A DNA stretch of 64,000 bases from the NCBI RefSeq assembly GCF_026210795.1, contig NC_089456.1:2792501-2856500 (forward strand), read 5' to 3'. Numbering within the stretch: the stretch's first letter is position 1; each line of letters starts with the position of its first letter. A program made the translations under genes and the position numbers. This document shows positions 37,880-49,259 of this stretch, one piece after another. The notes under the pieces were generated by a model. That model searched no databases. It saw only the letters and a list, made by a program, of their open reading frames with translations, and was not told the origin of the DNA. This DNA comes from Rhizophagus irregularis (Eukaryota; Glomeromycota; Glomeromycetes; Glomerales; Glomeraceae).

Positions 37880-39833
37880 GTACTATTTTTTAAACTTTTT
37901 TTTAAAAAGTTTAATTAAACATTACTTTTGTTCTTACTCATTCACACTCTTCTACCCTTCTATTTCCTTCCCCTTTCACCTGTCTTTCTTTTACACTTTT
38001 CCTTTCACCCACTTAACCCCTTTTTACGCTTTCCCTTTTCTTTTTTTTCATTTTCACCTTTCGTTTCATTTCATTTTTTTCCATTTTTTTCATTTTCCCT
38101 TTCATTTTATTTCAATTCTTTCGTTATTATCATTTTATTTCTTTTTTTTCGTTCATTTTTTATTTGTTTTTTTTTATTTTTCATTTTTTTTTCCTTTTTC
38201 GTTTATTTCTTTTTTTTACTTCTTTTCCATTTTTTCATCTTTCTAGCCACAATTTTCTTTAAATGATACTAGCCCTTCCCCCTCACCTTTCTCACTCTTC
38301 TTACCTTTCTATCTTACTCTATTTTTCATACCCTCCCCTCTTTCCTTTACCTTTCTTTCTCTCATCTCTTCTTTTACCCAAAAATAAGTTTCAAAGCAGA
38401 AAGTTTAGAAACTTTGATTTATTTTTTGTTTTTAAATTTTCGCTCCTTTGGTTTTGGACTTCAGATATCGCCTTTTTGGGCTTATGGACTTCATAACGTC
38501 TGGATAGCACTTGGACTTTTCTTTTGTAAATCGGCGACTTGGAATCTTTGGACTTTCTTCAGCTTCAGAGATGAGATATCGGTAAGTTTCGAATTTCGTA
38601 ACTTTAATTTTATTTTTTGGTATTTTTTTTAAGGAGACACACATTCTATTTCTATTTATTTTGTAGGCTCCCTCCGGTATTGATCTTGAATTAGAATAAT
38701 AGGTTGTTTTAGGAAAGTTTGAGGAGATTTTTTCAGTATGAAACTTTAAACTTTTTTTTTGCTTTTTTTAAAGGAGCGTTTCTAACATTCTTTATTTTTT
38801 TTGTAGGTTCCATCTGGTGTTAAGCTTTAGATGCGGAATTGGTAAGTTTTGCAACATTTATGTTACAAAACTAAATTTTTTTATTTTATTAATAGAAACG
38901 TTTTCTAACGTTTCATTTTTTCTTTCTTGTAAGGTTCTTGAGGATTTATGAATTGGGCATTATTGGGATGGAAATGGTAAGCCCCATTTCAAAATGTATT
39001 ATTTTTTTATTTTGTTTATATTAATAGAAACGATTTCTAACGTTTCTTTTTGTAGGTTTTGACTTTCAGGTGATATTACTGAACGATGGATACTTGGGTA
39101 AGTTTCGTTATGAAGTAAAACTTAAACATTTTAATTTTTTTAAATTACAACCATTTTAACATTTCTTTCAACTCTTAATTATAGGTTCCATTTACAGGTT
39201 TCGGTTGGATACTAAAAATTGGAAACGGTAAGTTTCTTTGCGAAACTTACCGTATTTTTATTTTTTTTAGTAGTAAAAACGTTAAATAACATTTCTTTGT
39301 TATGTTTTTGTAGGTTCCGAAGGATTCAATAAAAGCATTATAGTTTAAAAACGGTAAGTATTCCTGCGAAACTCTACTGTTTTGGTTTTGTCTTTTATGT
39401 TTTCTTATTAGGAATTGTTTACTAACAATTCTTTTGCTTTTATTTTGTAGGAATCAGAGAAGATAACGAAGTAATTAGATAAATTTTTAATATAGATTAA
39501 ATAATATAATCATTATTAAGTAAAACAATAAAATGACATTTTTAACAATGAAAAAATATAATGCTATTTAATAGTGAAATAATACAATATTTAACTATAA
39601 ATAATATAACACTATTTAACCTGTAGTGATAATTATCGATTTTAACAATAGGGATAAATATCGATTTTTAACTGTATGGATGATTATTGTTAATTTAACC
39701 TGATTTATCCTATCGATACTACTCGACAAGTGCGATAAATGTCACATTTTATAAATAATGTGATAAATATCGATAAAGTGATATATATCGCTATATATCA
39801 CCTGGAAAAATTTCCTGATGTGCTACAATATTT
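37880..39833 (+). ncRNA. short-exon / intron cassette array element, copy 2
   Basis: Clearest copy. After a palindrome and a C/T-rich tract (37950-38370) come introns 38582-38666, 38736-38806, 38842-38933, 38977-39055, 39098-39184, 39228-39313 and 39354-39450, lengths 71-97 bp. Most begin GTAAG, contain a CTAAC or TTAAC about 15-25 nt before the end (often within GAAACG..CTAACGTTTC), and end TGTAG, TAAG or ATAG. The exons between them are 35-69 nt, mostly 35-43, and several start GTTCC. Their lengths are not multiples of three and they contain stops, so a spliced non-coding RNA is the simplest reading. No expression evidence is available. The tail repeats the GTGATATATATCGC hairpin of copy 1. 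Confidence 0.55.
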
Positions 39834-40308
39834 ACAAGTTCCAACTCCAACATGTTAAACGAACTTACTATATTCGCTTCAAATTTATTTAATATATTGT
39901 TCTTTACAATAGTTTTCTTTTCCCCTAGTGTTTTTACCTAGTTAATTTACTAATCACCATGTTCATCCAAATATTTAGAGCTCCAAATTGGATCAGCTCG
40001 GATTAGGTACCTGATATAACCCGAACTAAAAATCAGGGCCAGATCATAATAGGTTTTTAATCTCCCTTGAGTTGGATAACTTACAATATTAAAGATTAAT
40101 ATAAAATACAATGTAATTTTTTACTTTGTTGTAATTTTATAACATATTACATACAATTTATTCTATTTATTTTTCATATAATTTTATAAATAATAATACT
40201 TTATTTAATCATAAAAAATACATTCCAATAAAAATATAATATCTGTAGTAATGTTAAAGAAAATAAATAATAAATAATAAAGAAATTTATACCCTTCCTT
40301 TCTTTTAT

Positions 40309-41982
40309 TCAGCTGCTTTTATCTATAAGTGAAAAATAAATTATTAAATATTATTATTAATAAAATAAATCATATAAAAGGTTAATGTATATAAGTACCG
40401 TCTAGTTTAGTAAAATCTATTGCTTCTAGTGATTCTATAATATAAAAAAAATATAATTATATACATCAAATAAGATATTTAAAGAATGAATTTGTAAAGT
40501 AAATTAGGAAATTAATTACCTGAATACTCTCCATTTTTTGGTTCTGGAAGATTTTTATAATCTAAAAGTCTACTTGTGTAAACTGCTTTAGGATTTGTAG
40601 TATATGAAAGAGTAGGTCCAGTATCATATAATAATGAAGAAGAAGTTAACTTCTTATTAATTTTATCTGCTTCTTCAATTTGCTCTTCAATTTGCTTTGT
40701 GATTTGATTTTTATAATATGATTCCGTCCATAAATTGCTTAATAAATTTTGTAATTCATTTGCTTTAGGTCGTTTTAAAGGATCAGCATCCCAACATTGT
40801 TCAATTATGTTTAAAATTAATTGGGGAATTTTGTAATTTGATTTTGGCCTAAGTCCATTACAAATGCTAATAGCTAAGACTTCGTCATGAATAATATCAT
40901 GATAAGGAGGAAACCCTGTACAGACTTCATATGCAACAATCCCAAATCCGTAAATATCGCTTTCTTGAGTGTATCCTTTTCCTCTTAAAACTTCTGGTGC
41001 TACATAGGGCAATACTCCATATAGTTCTTTACATTCATTTTGAGATGATTTTACATTTGCTGGTCGACATAATCCTAAGTCAGTAATAAGAATAAAATTG
41101 CTATCTTTTAATATATTACCACAATGAAAATCACGATGAATTAACCCTTTTTGATGAATACTATCAAGGCCTTGTGCAATTTTTTGTAAAATATTCAACT
41201 TTCCATTCCATTTTGTTGAATTAAAACTATTATTCAAATGTTGTCTTAAACTACCATCTTTTGCATATCCCATTACTATCATAAAATTTCCAGATTTTGG
41301 ATCTTTAGTAATGCCAAAACACAGTGATATAATATCCATATATTTTGAAAGAATCATATGTGTTTCAATCTAAAAAGGAATCCATAATAATAATAATTAA
41401 TAGATAGTTTAACATTTATAATAGGACAATATCTTGAAATTATATACAAATTAAGTAACTTACTTCTCTTAAAAAATCGGATGTAATTTCTTTAGAATTA
41501 TATAAACATTTTAAAACAACTGGAAAATTCTCATAATCCCTACAATAAGTTTTTTTTCTTGTCCATTTATTATTCTCAGAATCCCAACTTTTTATATATC
41601 CATCTTTCCAAATTGCTTTATAAATAGTTCCAAATCCTCCTTTTGTCAAGTATTCAATATTTTCAAATCTATCATATTCAATCCATTCTAAAATTTCCCT
41701 ATGATTTTCAGCTTTAAGTTGTGTTTTTTGAATAAACATATCAACTTCATGATTTCCACTAGCCCAATTTTTAAAATTTTGTTGAAGTTTACATTGATAC
41801 AAATGGTCATAATTTTTAGGCTGCTTACATTCTTTGCATAAACCATTTTTTTCATAACGTATTTTTAGTTCTTCATTTAATATTAACTTATCAATTAACA
41901 AACTTTGTTCTTCAGTTAGGTCCTCATGGTCAAAATCTTTTATTTGTTCAAATATATTATCAGTAAGCATAAATTCTTCCAT
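40309..41982 (-). CDS. protein kinase with NWASGN motif, paralogue of 31402-33124
   Basis: Minus-strand exons 41982-41464, 41369-40520, 40434-40399 and 40322-40309 join in phase, giving 472 aa. The sequence is close to its paralogue throughout: TKGGFGTIYKAIW, VVLKCL lysine, HRDFHCGN, DLG, PYVAPEVL, SDIYGFG. Differences: the second cysteine pair of the ribbon is lost (CKEC kept, WCMSC replaced around a deletion), NWTSGN is NWASGN, and the acidic tail is shorter. The kinase core is intact, so it is probably active. The broken ribbon suggests relaxed constraint on the N-terminal part or a change of partner. Confidence 0.85.
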
Positions 41983-42686
41983 ATTGGATTAATAATAAAT
42001 GTGACTCTCTAGAAAGAGTAAAAAAGATTTTTTTTTTAAAAAAAAAAGGCGCCTTTTAAAATCAAGAAGTCAGCTGATGATGTAAGAAATTTCCTTTTTT
42101 ATAAATCCCATACAAAATACTTGTTTCACAAAAAAAAAGCTTTGTCGATCATCCGTTCATCCAACACCGAAATATTATTTGTTAGTAAAATTATACTACA
42201 GTAGTATATAGGTACTTTATTGAAATTTTGAAAAATATAGTACAGTCAATCAATACTATCATTATCAGTAACAACGTGTATTAAAAATTATGATAATTAG
42301 AATCGTGTTAAAATTGTTAGATTAAAAAATGTATTATCCAACTATATAAAACTAAAAGAAATATTTTACCATTATTATATGAAGGAAATTCGTATTAACA
42401 AATGAATTCAGTTATAATATTATTCATCATTAAAGTAGTTAATAATTGTAAAAAAATTTCAATCTGCTTGTAAATAAAAAAATAATTATTATGACAAAAC
42501 AATAAATTATTAAAACTTTCATCTATTTTAACATTATTTTTTTTAAAATATGAAATTTTATTTTAAAACAATTTTGTATTTAATGACATACTAAATATTT
42601 TCTTAAAATTCATAAATATAATGATTTAATAACATCAAAAGTAGTTACGCTCAAAGATACTGTAAAATATGACAGTAAGTTTTAAC

Positions 42687-42915
42687 GGGTGTCACGATAA
42701 CATGTAGTGTATGGTTACCTATGTACAGTATGTAGGGTATGCAAAATTTCACACGCGTTCCATACAGAATTACAGATCTACATTGTTTATTACCAAATAA
42801 GGAAAACCCTAGACCGTTCTATTCTGTACCACATACGGTCACGTGATACTTTATATGTGATGTTTAACCATACCCTACATAGCCAATCATTACACTACAT
42901 GTTTACTATGCTCTC
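42687..42915. mobile_element. 229-bp MITE with 9-bp target duplication
   Basis: AGTTTTAAC occurs on both sides (42678-42686 and 42916-42924). The same place in copy 1 (near 33939-33951) has one copy and no insert. The ends carry imperfect inverted repeats of about 45 bp sharing AACATGTAGTGTA and TAGGGTATG. A 9-bp duplication is typical of Mutator-like elements. An open frame across it is spurious. Confidence 0.85.
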
Positions 42916-43119
42916 AGTTTTAACAACTAGATTCAATGTTCTGTTAATTGAAAGATAAACTGATCAGTAATCAATTATTGCTAAAAAAAAGAAGATAAAA
43001 ATTCTGTATTTGCTGAGCACGTCCAGGACTCCAGATTACTTCTGTATCATATGCAGATCCCTGACTGAAGAAACGAATAATTATTTATTAAGCTCACTTC
43101 CCATATCATGATATATATA

Positions 43120-44211
43120 GTGCCTCGACCCGTATCCGGATCAATCCGGATTGATCCGGATTTTTTTTTTTCGGATATCCGGATTTTCACGGTTTTCATC
43201 CGGATTATAAACCGGATGAAAAATATCCGGTTTGACCCGGAATCCGGATGAAATTTTTATTATTTTTTTTTTATTAATAATAATTTTGCTGATCCATAAA
43301 GATCTATATCTAAATGATATTATGGCTAATTATTTTTGCGCCTAATACCAATTTTTTTATTAAAATTTATTAAATTTATATTTGTTATTAAACTTTTTAA
43401 TACAGTAAGTTTAAGAAGATTTTTCAATTATAATTTATTTATTGAAGTTTGTATCAGATTTGTTTATTTAAATTTATACATTAACAAATAACAAATAATT
43501 TTAGGTTTCACATTCAAACGTTCAAAAGAAAAAAAACTTTATATTATTTTTGTTACAACAAAATAATAATTATTGTTTTAAAATGAAAAATTGTTCAATA
43601 TTATAAATTTATATAATTATAACAACTTTTTTTAAAAATTAAAACTAGTGTTATGTAATTTGATTCAAATGATTCTTTAATTTTTGAAAGAAGAAACAAA
43701 TCCTTAAAAAATTGCCTTACTAACCCAACACATCTATTTATAGTAATCTTTAGCTGTATATAAAAATATCTTGTTTAAAATTTCATAATTAGTTAATTTA
43801 CAAAGAAATGTTAAACAATAGTCTGAGACCATGCTGAAATAATATGAAATTGTTTTAAAGAAAAGTATTTAATGAAATTGGAATTATGTAAATTTCGTGG
43901 TCTTGGATAATTTTGGCCAAATTTGTAATTCTGGCCGAAATTAACATCACGTGACACCGGGAAAATAGTTTAGCCACCGGGCAAAAAATTTTTTATCGGC
44001 TGGCATGAAAATTTAATGTTACACAATTTGTAATTCTGGCCGGCGTTATGAATTCTGGCCAGAATTATTACCGATCATTTGTAAATCCAATCCGGTTTCC
44101 GGTTTCTATCCGGATTATCTGATCCGGATTCAAAATCCGGGTCAATCCGGATATAATCCGGATTTTTTTTTTGTGTAATCCGGATGACGGTTTTCATCCG
44201 GGTCGAAGCAC
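43120..44211. mobile_element. 1.1-kb element with ATCCGGAT subterminal repeats
   Basis: The ends GTGCCTCGACCCG (43120) and CGGGTCGAAGCAC (44211) are inverted, flanked by TA. ATCCGGAT-type motifs are repeated many times within 130 bp of each end. No transposase ORF lies inside. The interior contains two GGCCAGAATT-type blocks, including a perfect palindrome at 44051-44066. Copy 1 of the duplication lacks it. Confidence 0.8.
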
Positions 44212-44276
44212 TAGATATATACGTACTTACATAAACATTTCTTTATACTAGTAACTAGTAAGACAGTAGTATCACG

Positions 44277-46215
44277 TTAAGAATAACTAGCAAATTATCG
44301 ATTTTTAATATGATAAAAAAAAGGTGCATAATAAATTATAAAAAAAATTATAATTGTAAGATTTAATTTATATATATTATATATAATACAAAATAATTTT
44401 TATTAGTTTACTACTAGTTTACTTATACTTTTTATTAATAAAAATAATAATTAAGGTTAATGGAAATCATGCAACTTAACTCTTCATAATTACTATATAC
44501 CACCAGTTTCTTTATTAAAAATTTATTTTGTCATATTTTTTTTTAATAATATATACTGCAATAATTTTAATAATTATTATAATACTTTTTTATTTTTAAT
44601 ATTTTTGACGATATACCTTATTAATAATAGATTTTTTTTATTTGATACTTTTTTAAATTGTTTGTGTTAATAAACTTGTAAAATTTTAAACTTTTACATA
44701 TTATTAACATGAACAAAATGTATAAGAAATAATAATTTTTATATTTTTATTTACATAATACAATCTATCTATTGATGCTGACTTGGGCAATTCTTTAAAA
44801 AAACTCGTTTCCACCTCCTGATCACCAATATTGCAGTTCACCATCATAAACTAGTTAAAATAGATAATTATAATAATACTTTTATTTCCATTCTCGATTT
44901 CGGAAATTAAAGTAATAACGTCTAGTGAATTTATTAATTTTGGGTGCAGTATTATATTGTATAAAATTTTGAAGTTTAATTTTCTACGGTCCGGAACTAT
45001 CAGGGATAATCAAGTGTGGTAATAGATAGGGATCATTTAAGATCCGGAATGACGTTTGTTTTTATTGGGGAATTTTAATGTTTCATTTTTAGATGTTTTA
45101 TCGTGGGATAGCGACTTTAAACTATTCGTTAATCTTTATTGGTTACATATATTTGGGGATCGGGTACTTGATGAAGTGAATACCCTGGAAATGATTTACA
45201 TAATTGTGACGAATGGCGTAGGAAACGAACCAATAATTTATATAGCAATCATTATTTTAATTGGTGTAGCTTTGAATGAATAATTTACAGTATATGAGAT
45301 CTTAAATAGGGATTTATTAATTTAATTGGTTCTTTAACGTTTAAATTAGATATTCAGAATTTTCTTGGAATTAATTTTATCATTTTATTTTCTTTCTGAA
45401 ATTTTCAGTTTATTATTAACTTTTGAAACTCGGGAATTATAATAATTTTATTGAATTTAATAAAACTTGTGCCTGTAATAAAGACGTTTGCCACCACAAG
45501 CTACAGAAATAAGTCCTACAGTAAACAAAAAAAAAAAAAGGTCCGAATCCTGTGTAACATCTGAATCCAAAACGGTCGATTTACATAGCACAAAATACTT
45601 TTTGAAGCATAAAGGAAATTTGTATCAATTTATGAGGCTTTTAAAAAATATCAATTACCACATAATAACTTTTATTAAATCATAGTCGTATATACCTTTT
45701 TCCGTTAAAAAAGTTTTCATTGTACTACAGTACTTAATTTATATTATATATGCCTTCTATATTTAAAATTGTATTAGGCTTCCTAATAATATATTTGTGT
45801 TTTCCGTACAATGATCACAAGATTCATAAGATTCATCTGATATTTTATTAATTTATTTATTTTAATAATGAATATTTTATTTTTAAACAGATGTTATCGT
45901 TCAGCCCAATAGGATCATGTAGATTTTAATAGACCGATATTTTTATTAGCCATAGCAATAACACAATTAACACATGATTGTTGATTTATAAAATCATTGC
46001 TTCTTAAAAAAATTTTGCTTTTTTTTATTTTTTTAGGTCTTTCACTTAAAAGTATTTTTTTTTATTATTTTCTTTTCTTTTTTTTTAAAAAAAAAAATCG
46101 TCGTACTTTATAGATAGATAAAAACCTAATAATTTGTGGTAGACAATAATAATATTACTACTATATTACTTTTGCATATCAACTTAATCCGATCTACTGC
46201 TGTATATATATCAAA
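44277..46215. other. intergenic region
   Basis: Mostly AT-rich. An open frame at 45056-45283 with FLDVLSWDSDFKLFVNLYW is more complex than chance sequence and could be a gene relic, but I cannot assign it. No other gene is supported. Confidence 0.35.
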
Positions 46216-46400
46216 ATGTCTTCTTACAGAAAAAGGAAAATAAACTCTGTAGTGGGAAAAGATACTAAACCGGTAAGTTACACCAATGAAGTAAGAAATA
46301 CTGTATGAGTGAAATTTTAATTTTATTGTTTATCATTAATAAATTAAAATTAATATAGGAAGATGCTTTAATTATCTAGTGGATATAAGAGCATTCGTGG
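46216..46400 (+). pseudogene. possible start of a small broken gene
   Basis: ATG 46216 opens MSSYRKRKINSVVGKDTKP, followed by a GTAAGT donor and a plausible ATAG acceptor near 46359. The next segment stops at once in phase; an NYLVDIRAFVG reading exists in another frame, then another GTAAGT. It may be a decayed gene whose product I do not recognise. Confidence 0.25.
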
Positions 46401-46421
46401 GCGGTAAGTTTCTTTTTATTA

Positions 46422-46904
46422 TCAAATTATATGTAAATACGGTATATCATATTCGTTAGGATTCAATTTTGTATATAATTCTGGCCATCTATTCTCATTG
46501 CTAATGCTTTTCTTATACGTCTCATCCAAGAAATCGATCATTTCCTCATCGTTACCATCAAGGTCACTAGGTGCTCATCCTACTTCATTATTGAGTTGGT
46601 CTATTACAGAATCGGGTACATCAACAGTTGGTACCGTCACTACTGGCATCACTTCTTCATCATTTTGTGTCTGGCCAAATGACAGCGCCATCCCATCCAC
46701 TGTTGAACCCTGTTCTAATAATACAAGTCTAGCCTCAAACTTTCCGACTCTAGACATTCTCTTCAATAATTTGCTTCAGTCAGCCTCAACCTCAGCAAAT
46801 CTTAGTAACTTCTCTCTAAGTTTAGGAATCTCGGCATTCTCCTTCCTAAGTTTAGCAATCTCAGCCAAGAGCTTGGCATTTAATTCTCTCAATGAATCAT
46901 GCAT
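46422..46904 (-). pseudogene. coiled-coil repeat protein pseudogene with two TGA stops
   Basis: The minus-strand ATG at 46904 opens MHDSLRELNAKLLAEIAKLR, the start of a very common Rhizophagus coiled-coil gene family often near transposons (recalled, not searched). A single reading frame reaches TGA at 46422, with C-terminal FLDETYKKSISNENRWPELY, and is interrupted only by two in-frame TGA codons (before SKLLKRMSRV and before APSDLDG). No frameshift is needed. Both TGA codons could derive from CGA by C-to-T change. Confidence 0.7.
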
Positions 46905-47102
46905 TTTCGATGATAATTTTTATTAGATGGAATAATTCAAAGTTCGTTAGCATAGATAAAAAAACGACGTAACATCCTCATCGGAATTACTGATTTATTG
47001 ATGTAGAAATAAATTACAAGATTTGGTAATACATAAACTTGTTTTACAAAGCGAAATAGAATTTCTATGCTAATGACTGCCGGTGTTTCGTCATCTAAGC
47101 TA

Positions 47103-47514
47103 CTATACTAACATAATTCTAATCCTTTGAGGTTTTAACGATATTAAATCGGGCTGATTAGCAATACTAATCCCAACATTAACTTTCATTTGTTCGTATA
47201 AGACAAGCGATCCAAGCAATATTAGAAATAAAAGTAGCATCCCAACTTTAGTAAAAAACCTCGCTGAGAGTTTTTGTTAACACTTCCGTGATATTAATTA
47301 GGTCTTCGGAAATCTGCACGAAAAAATATTAGTCTGTCAAGTACTCTGAAAAAAGTAGCATTTCATTCATACCTGAATTGCGTAATGTTTCGTTCGTACT
47401 TCAATAATTTTCTCGTCAACACTTCTTTAAAACTGGTTTCTTTTTAACGAGTTTATAACGTTCATGCTCAGAAAATAGTACAACGGCCGAAGAAAAAAGT
47501 GAAATCTTTTGCAT
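47103..47514 (-). pseudogene. small membrane protein gene with frameshifts
   Basis: ATG 47514 opens MQKISLFSSAVVLFSEHERY. After a one-base shift near 47420 the frame continues as VDEKIIEVRTKHYAIQ, followed by an intron (GTATGA donor, GTGCAG acceptor, about 47374-47314) to ISEDLINITEVLTKTLSEV. A further one-base change in a T run leads to a transmembrane segment, VGMLLLFLILLGSLVLYEQ, and stop TAG at 47103. The family is not recognised. The shifts may be true decay or assembly errors, since both are single bases. It lies divergent from the gene at 47909. Confidence 0.5.
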
Positions 47515-47908
47515 AATGAAAAAAAAATCATTGATATCATTTTAGATATTTCAAATGATGTTGCCGCAAATCATTTTTACTTTTAAAAAAAATACAATTA
47601 TTACTCATCTTAAAACATTTTTATTCATCTATTTTGATCGATTTTTTTTAAAAAAATCTTTTTTACTTGTCCGACCTAAGAGCGTTACTGACTGCGCCTT
47701 ATCAATTATCAATAAAAAAGCCGCTCTGATTAGTCAAATAAATTACGTAACCTTTTTAATAAATACCCCGAGAATTCGTCGGGCAATCAAAAATCTAATG
47801 AGTAATGATAAACCCATATTAATTATTTTTTCGTGTAATGATAAATTACTTTTTTTACTATGCTGTATTACGTCACTACAAGCCACCAAAAGTTTATGCA
47901 AGAGTTCT

Positions 47909-48682
47909 ATGTCACGATGTATTCAGAAAGTATATAATCTTCCTTCTTTTATAAACAAACTTAAAGAAAATTTTCTGTCTCTAAATTTAAAATTTCCTCG
48001 ACATATAACGCGACACTATTCCGTAACCGTGACCATGACCATGAAAGCTTCAAGTACTAGCCAAATGCAGAATGTATTTAAGGAGAAGATTGAAGCCTTA
48101 AAAGAAGAAACTTCTAACCTTATAGAAGAAATTGCAGGATATGCCGGTGACGGAAATACGAATGAATTCCTAAGAAGCTTAGGAAATTTAGAAAGTAAAC
48201 TGATGGATATTTATAAGACAATGGACAGTCTCTCTAACCGTGTGGATGAGGTAGAAAAGGAACTGAAAGAGTTGAAAGATCAAGTAAATTATATGAAGTT
48301 TTTCAGCGATTACCGGGATTGGGCGAGCATATTCATACAAATGTTAACGAAAAAGCTAGGAGGTGTAGATAACTGGCATGGTGTGGAAATGGGTCTTCAT
48401 TATCACAATCTTAACGAGCCATTGACAAAGAAGGAATCTGGCTGTGTTGAACGTTTAATGAACTTATTAAAAGATGATGAAGACATTGGATTAAGTCTCA
48501 CCGACATTAAGTTATTATTAGAAGTGAGAGATACGAGTAATATTTTAATTCATAAAAAAAATCAAACTTCAAGAGATGCAGAGATGGAACTTGGTACTTA
48601 TCCGGTTCCTGATGATTTAAAGATATACAAACCTCCATTAAAAAAGGCCTTTAAGGCAATGAGTAGATGGCGCTCGTCTTAA
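47909..48682 (+). CDS. probable mitochondrial coiled-coil protein
   Basis: 257 aa if translation starts at 47909. A longer frame opens at 47555, but the downstream Met gives a basic, nearly acid-free leader (MSRCIQKVYNLPSFINKLKE...) ending HITRHYS, which fits a mitochondrial presequence with an R-x-Y-S processing site. Residues about 50-125 are a strong heptad coiled coil (KEKIEALKEETSNL, DEVEKELKELKDQ). A compact C-terminal part ends PPLKKAFKAMSRWRSS. Codon use is less AT-extreme than in neighbouring relics, which supports a live gene. The family is not recognised. The presequence idea is inference. Confidence 0.65.
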   Translation: MSRCIQKVYNLPSFINKLKENFLSLNLKFPRHITRHYSVTVTMTMKASSTSQMQNVFKEKIEALKEETSNLIEEIAGYAGDGNTNEFLRSLGNLESKLMDIYKTMDSLSNRVDEVEKELKELKDQVNYMKFFSDYRDWASIFIQMLTKKLGGVDNWHGVEMGLHYHNLNEPLTKKESGCVERLMNLLKDDEDIGLSLTDIKLLLEVRDTSNILIHKKNQTSRDAEMELGTYPVPDDLKIYKPPLKKAFKAMSRWRSS

Positions 48683-49259
48683 TTTAAATTTCAGGAAAGG
48701 GAATATTTTAATGTATTTGAATAGCTTGTTTGACTTTAATGAATTTGTAGTAAACATATTGATAAGATATACCAAGAGGTTATTTAGTTTTTTAAAGAAA
48801 ATACTAATATTGTGCGAAACTATATATGATAAAATATACTATATTAGCTTTATTGAATCATCATCTTCTTTAGCTCTTAAGATATTATAATACTAGAATG
48901 GATTATTTCACATAATTGTTAATTTGAGTGATTACTCAAGTTAAAGCAAATTGTCCAAATTATAAACATGGCTAAAATTATAGGTTTACCATTATAAGGA
49001 TAATTCTCCAAAATCAAAAAAAAAAAATAAAATTAGATAACCAAATGACAACTTTTTATCCAGATTTTTATTTAAGACTTAACTGAATTTTTAATATATC
49101 TTGACTGATCCAATTTCAATTGCATTTCTTTTTAAAAATTTTGTTAAATAATTTTAAATATTGTTTCACATTCGATTAATAATCACCCAAGTGCAATTAA
49201 TGACCCCAATTTTCTATGATTCTTTATGCAATAACTTGAGAGATGTGATTTCCATCCTT
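48683..49259. other. 3' flank and AT-rich spacer
   Basis: No gene seen. Confidence 0.35.

Larger units (their letters stand above)
40014..44276. repeat. segmental duplication, copy 2
   Basis: Second copy of 31102-34231, same orientation, about 8.9 kb downstream. It has gained the inserts at 42687-42915 and 43120-44211 and has small indels. The kinase reading frame is preserved. Confidence 0.85.

Noticed and set aside
37866..38266. Long open frames rich in Phe/Leu/Ser
   Set aside because: They are translations of the C/T-rich tract at the front of the cassette element; composition alone keeps them open.
42707..42958. 83-codon frame with Cys/His residues
   Set aside because: It lies almost entirely inside the 229-bp MITE and runs across its target duplication.
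45540..45560. T-loop-like GTCCGAATCC suggesting a tRNA
   Set aside because: No matching acceptor, D-arm or anticodon stem is found around it.
46498..46926. 142-codon plus-strand frame, Ser-rich
   Set aside because: Antisense of the coiled-coil pseudogene on the minus strand, which has recognisable protein content.
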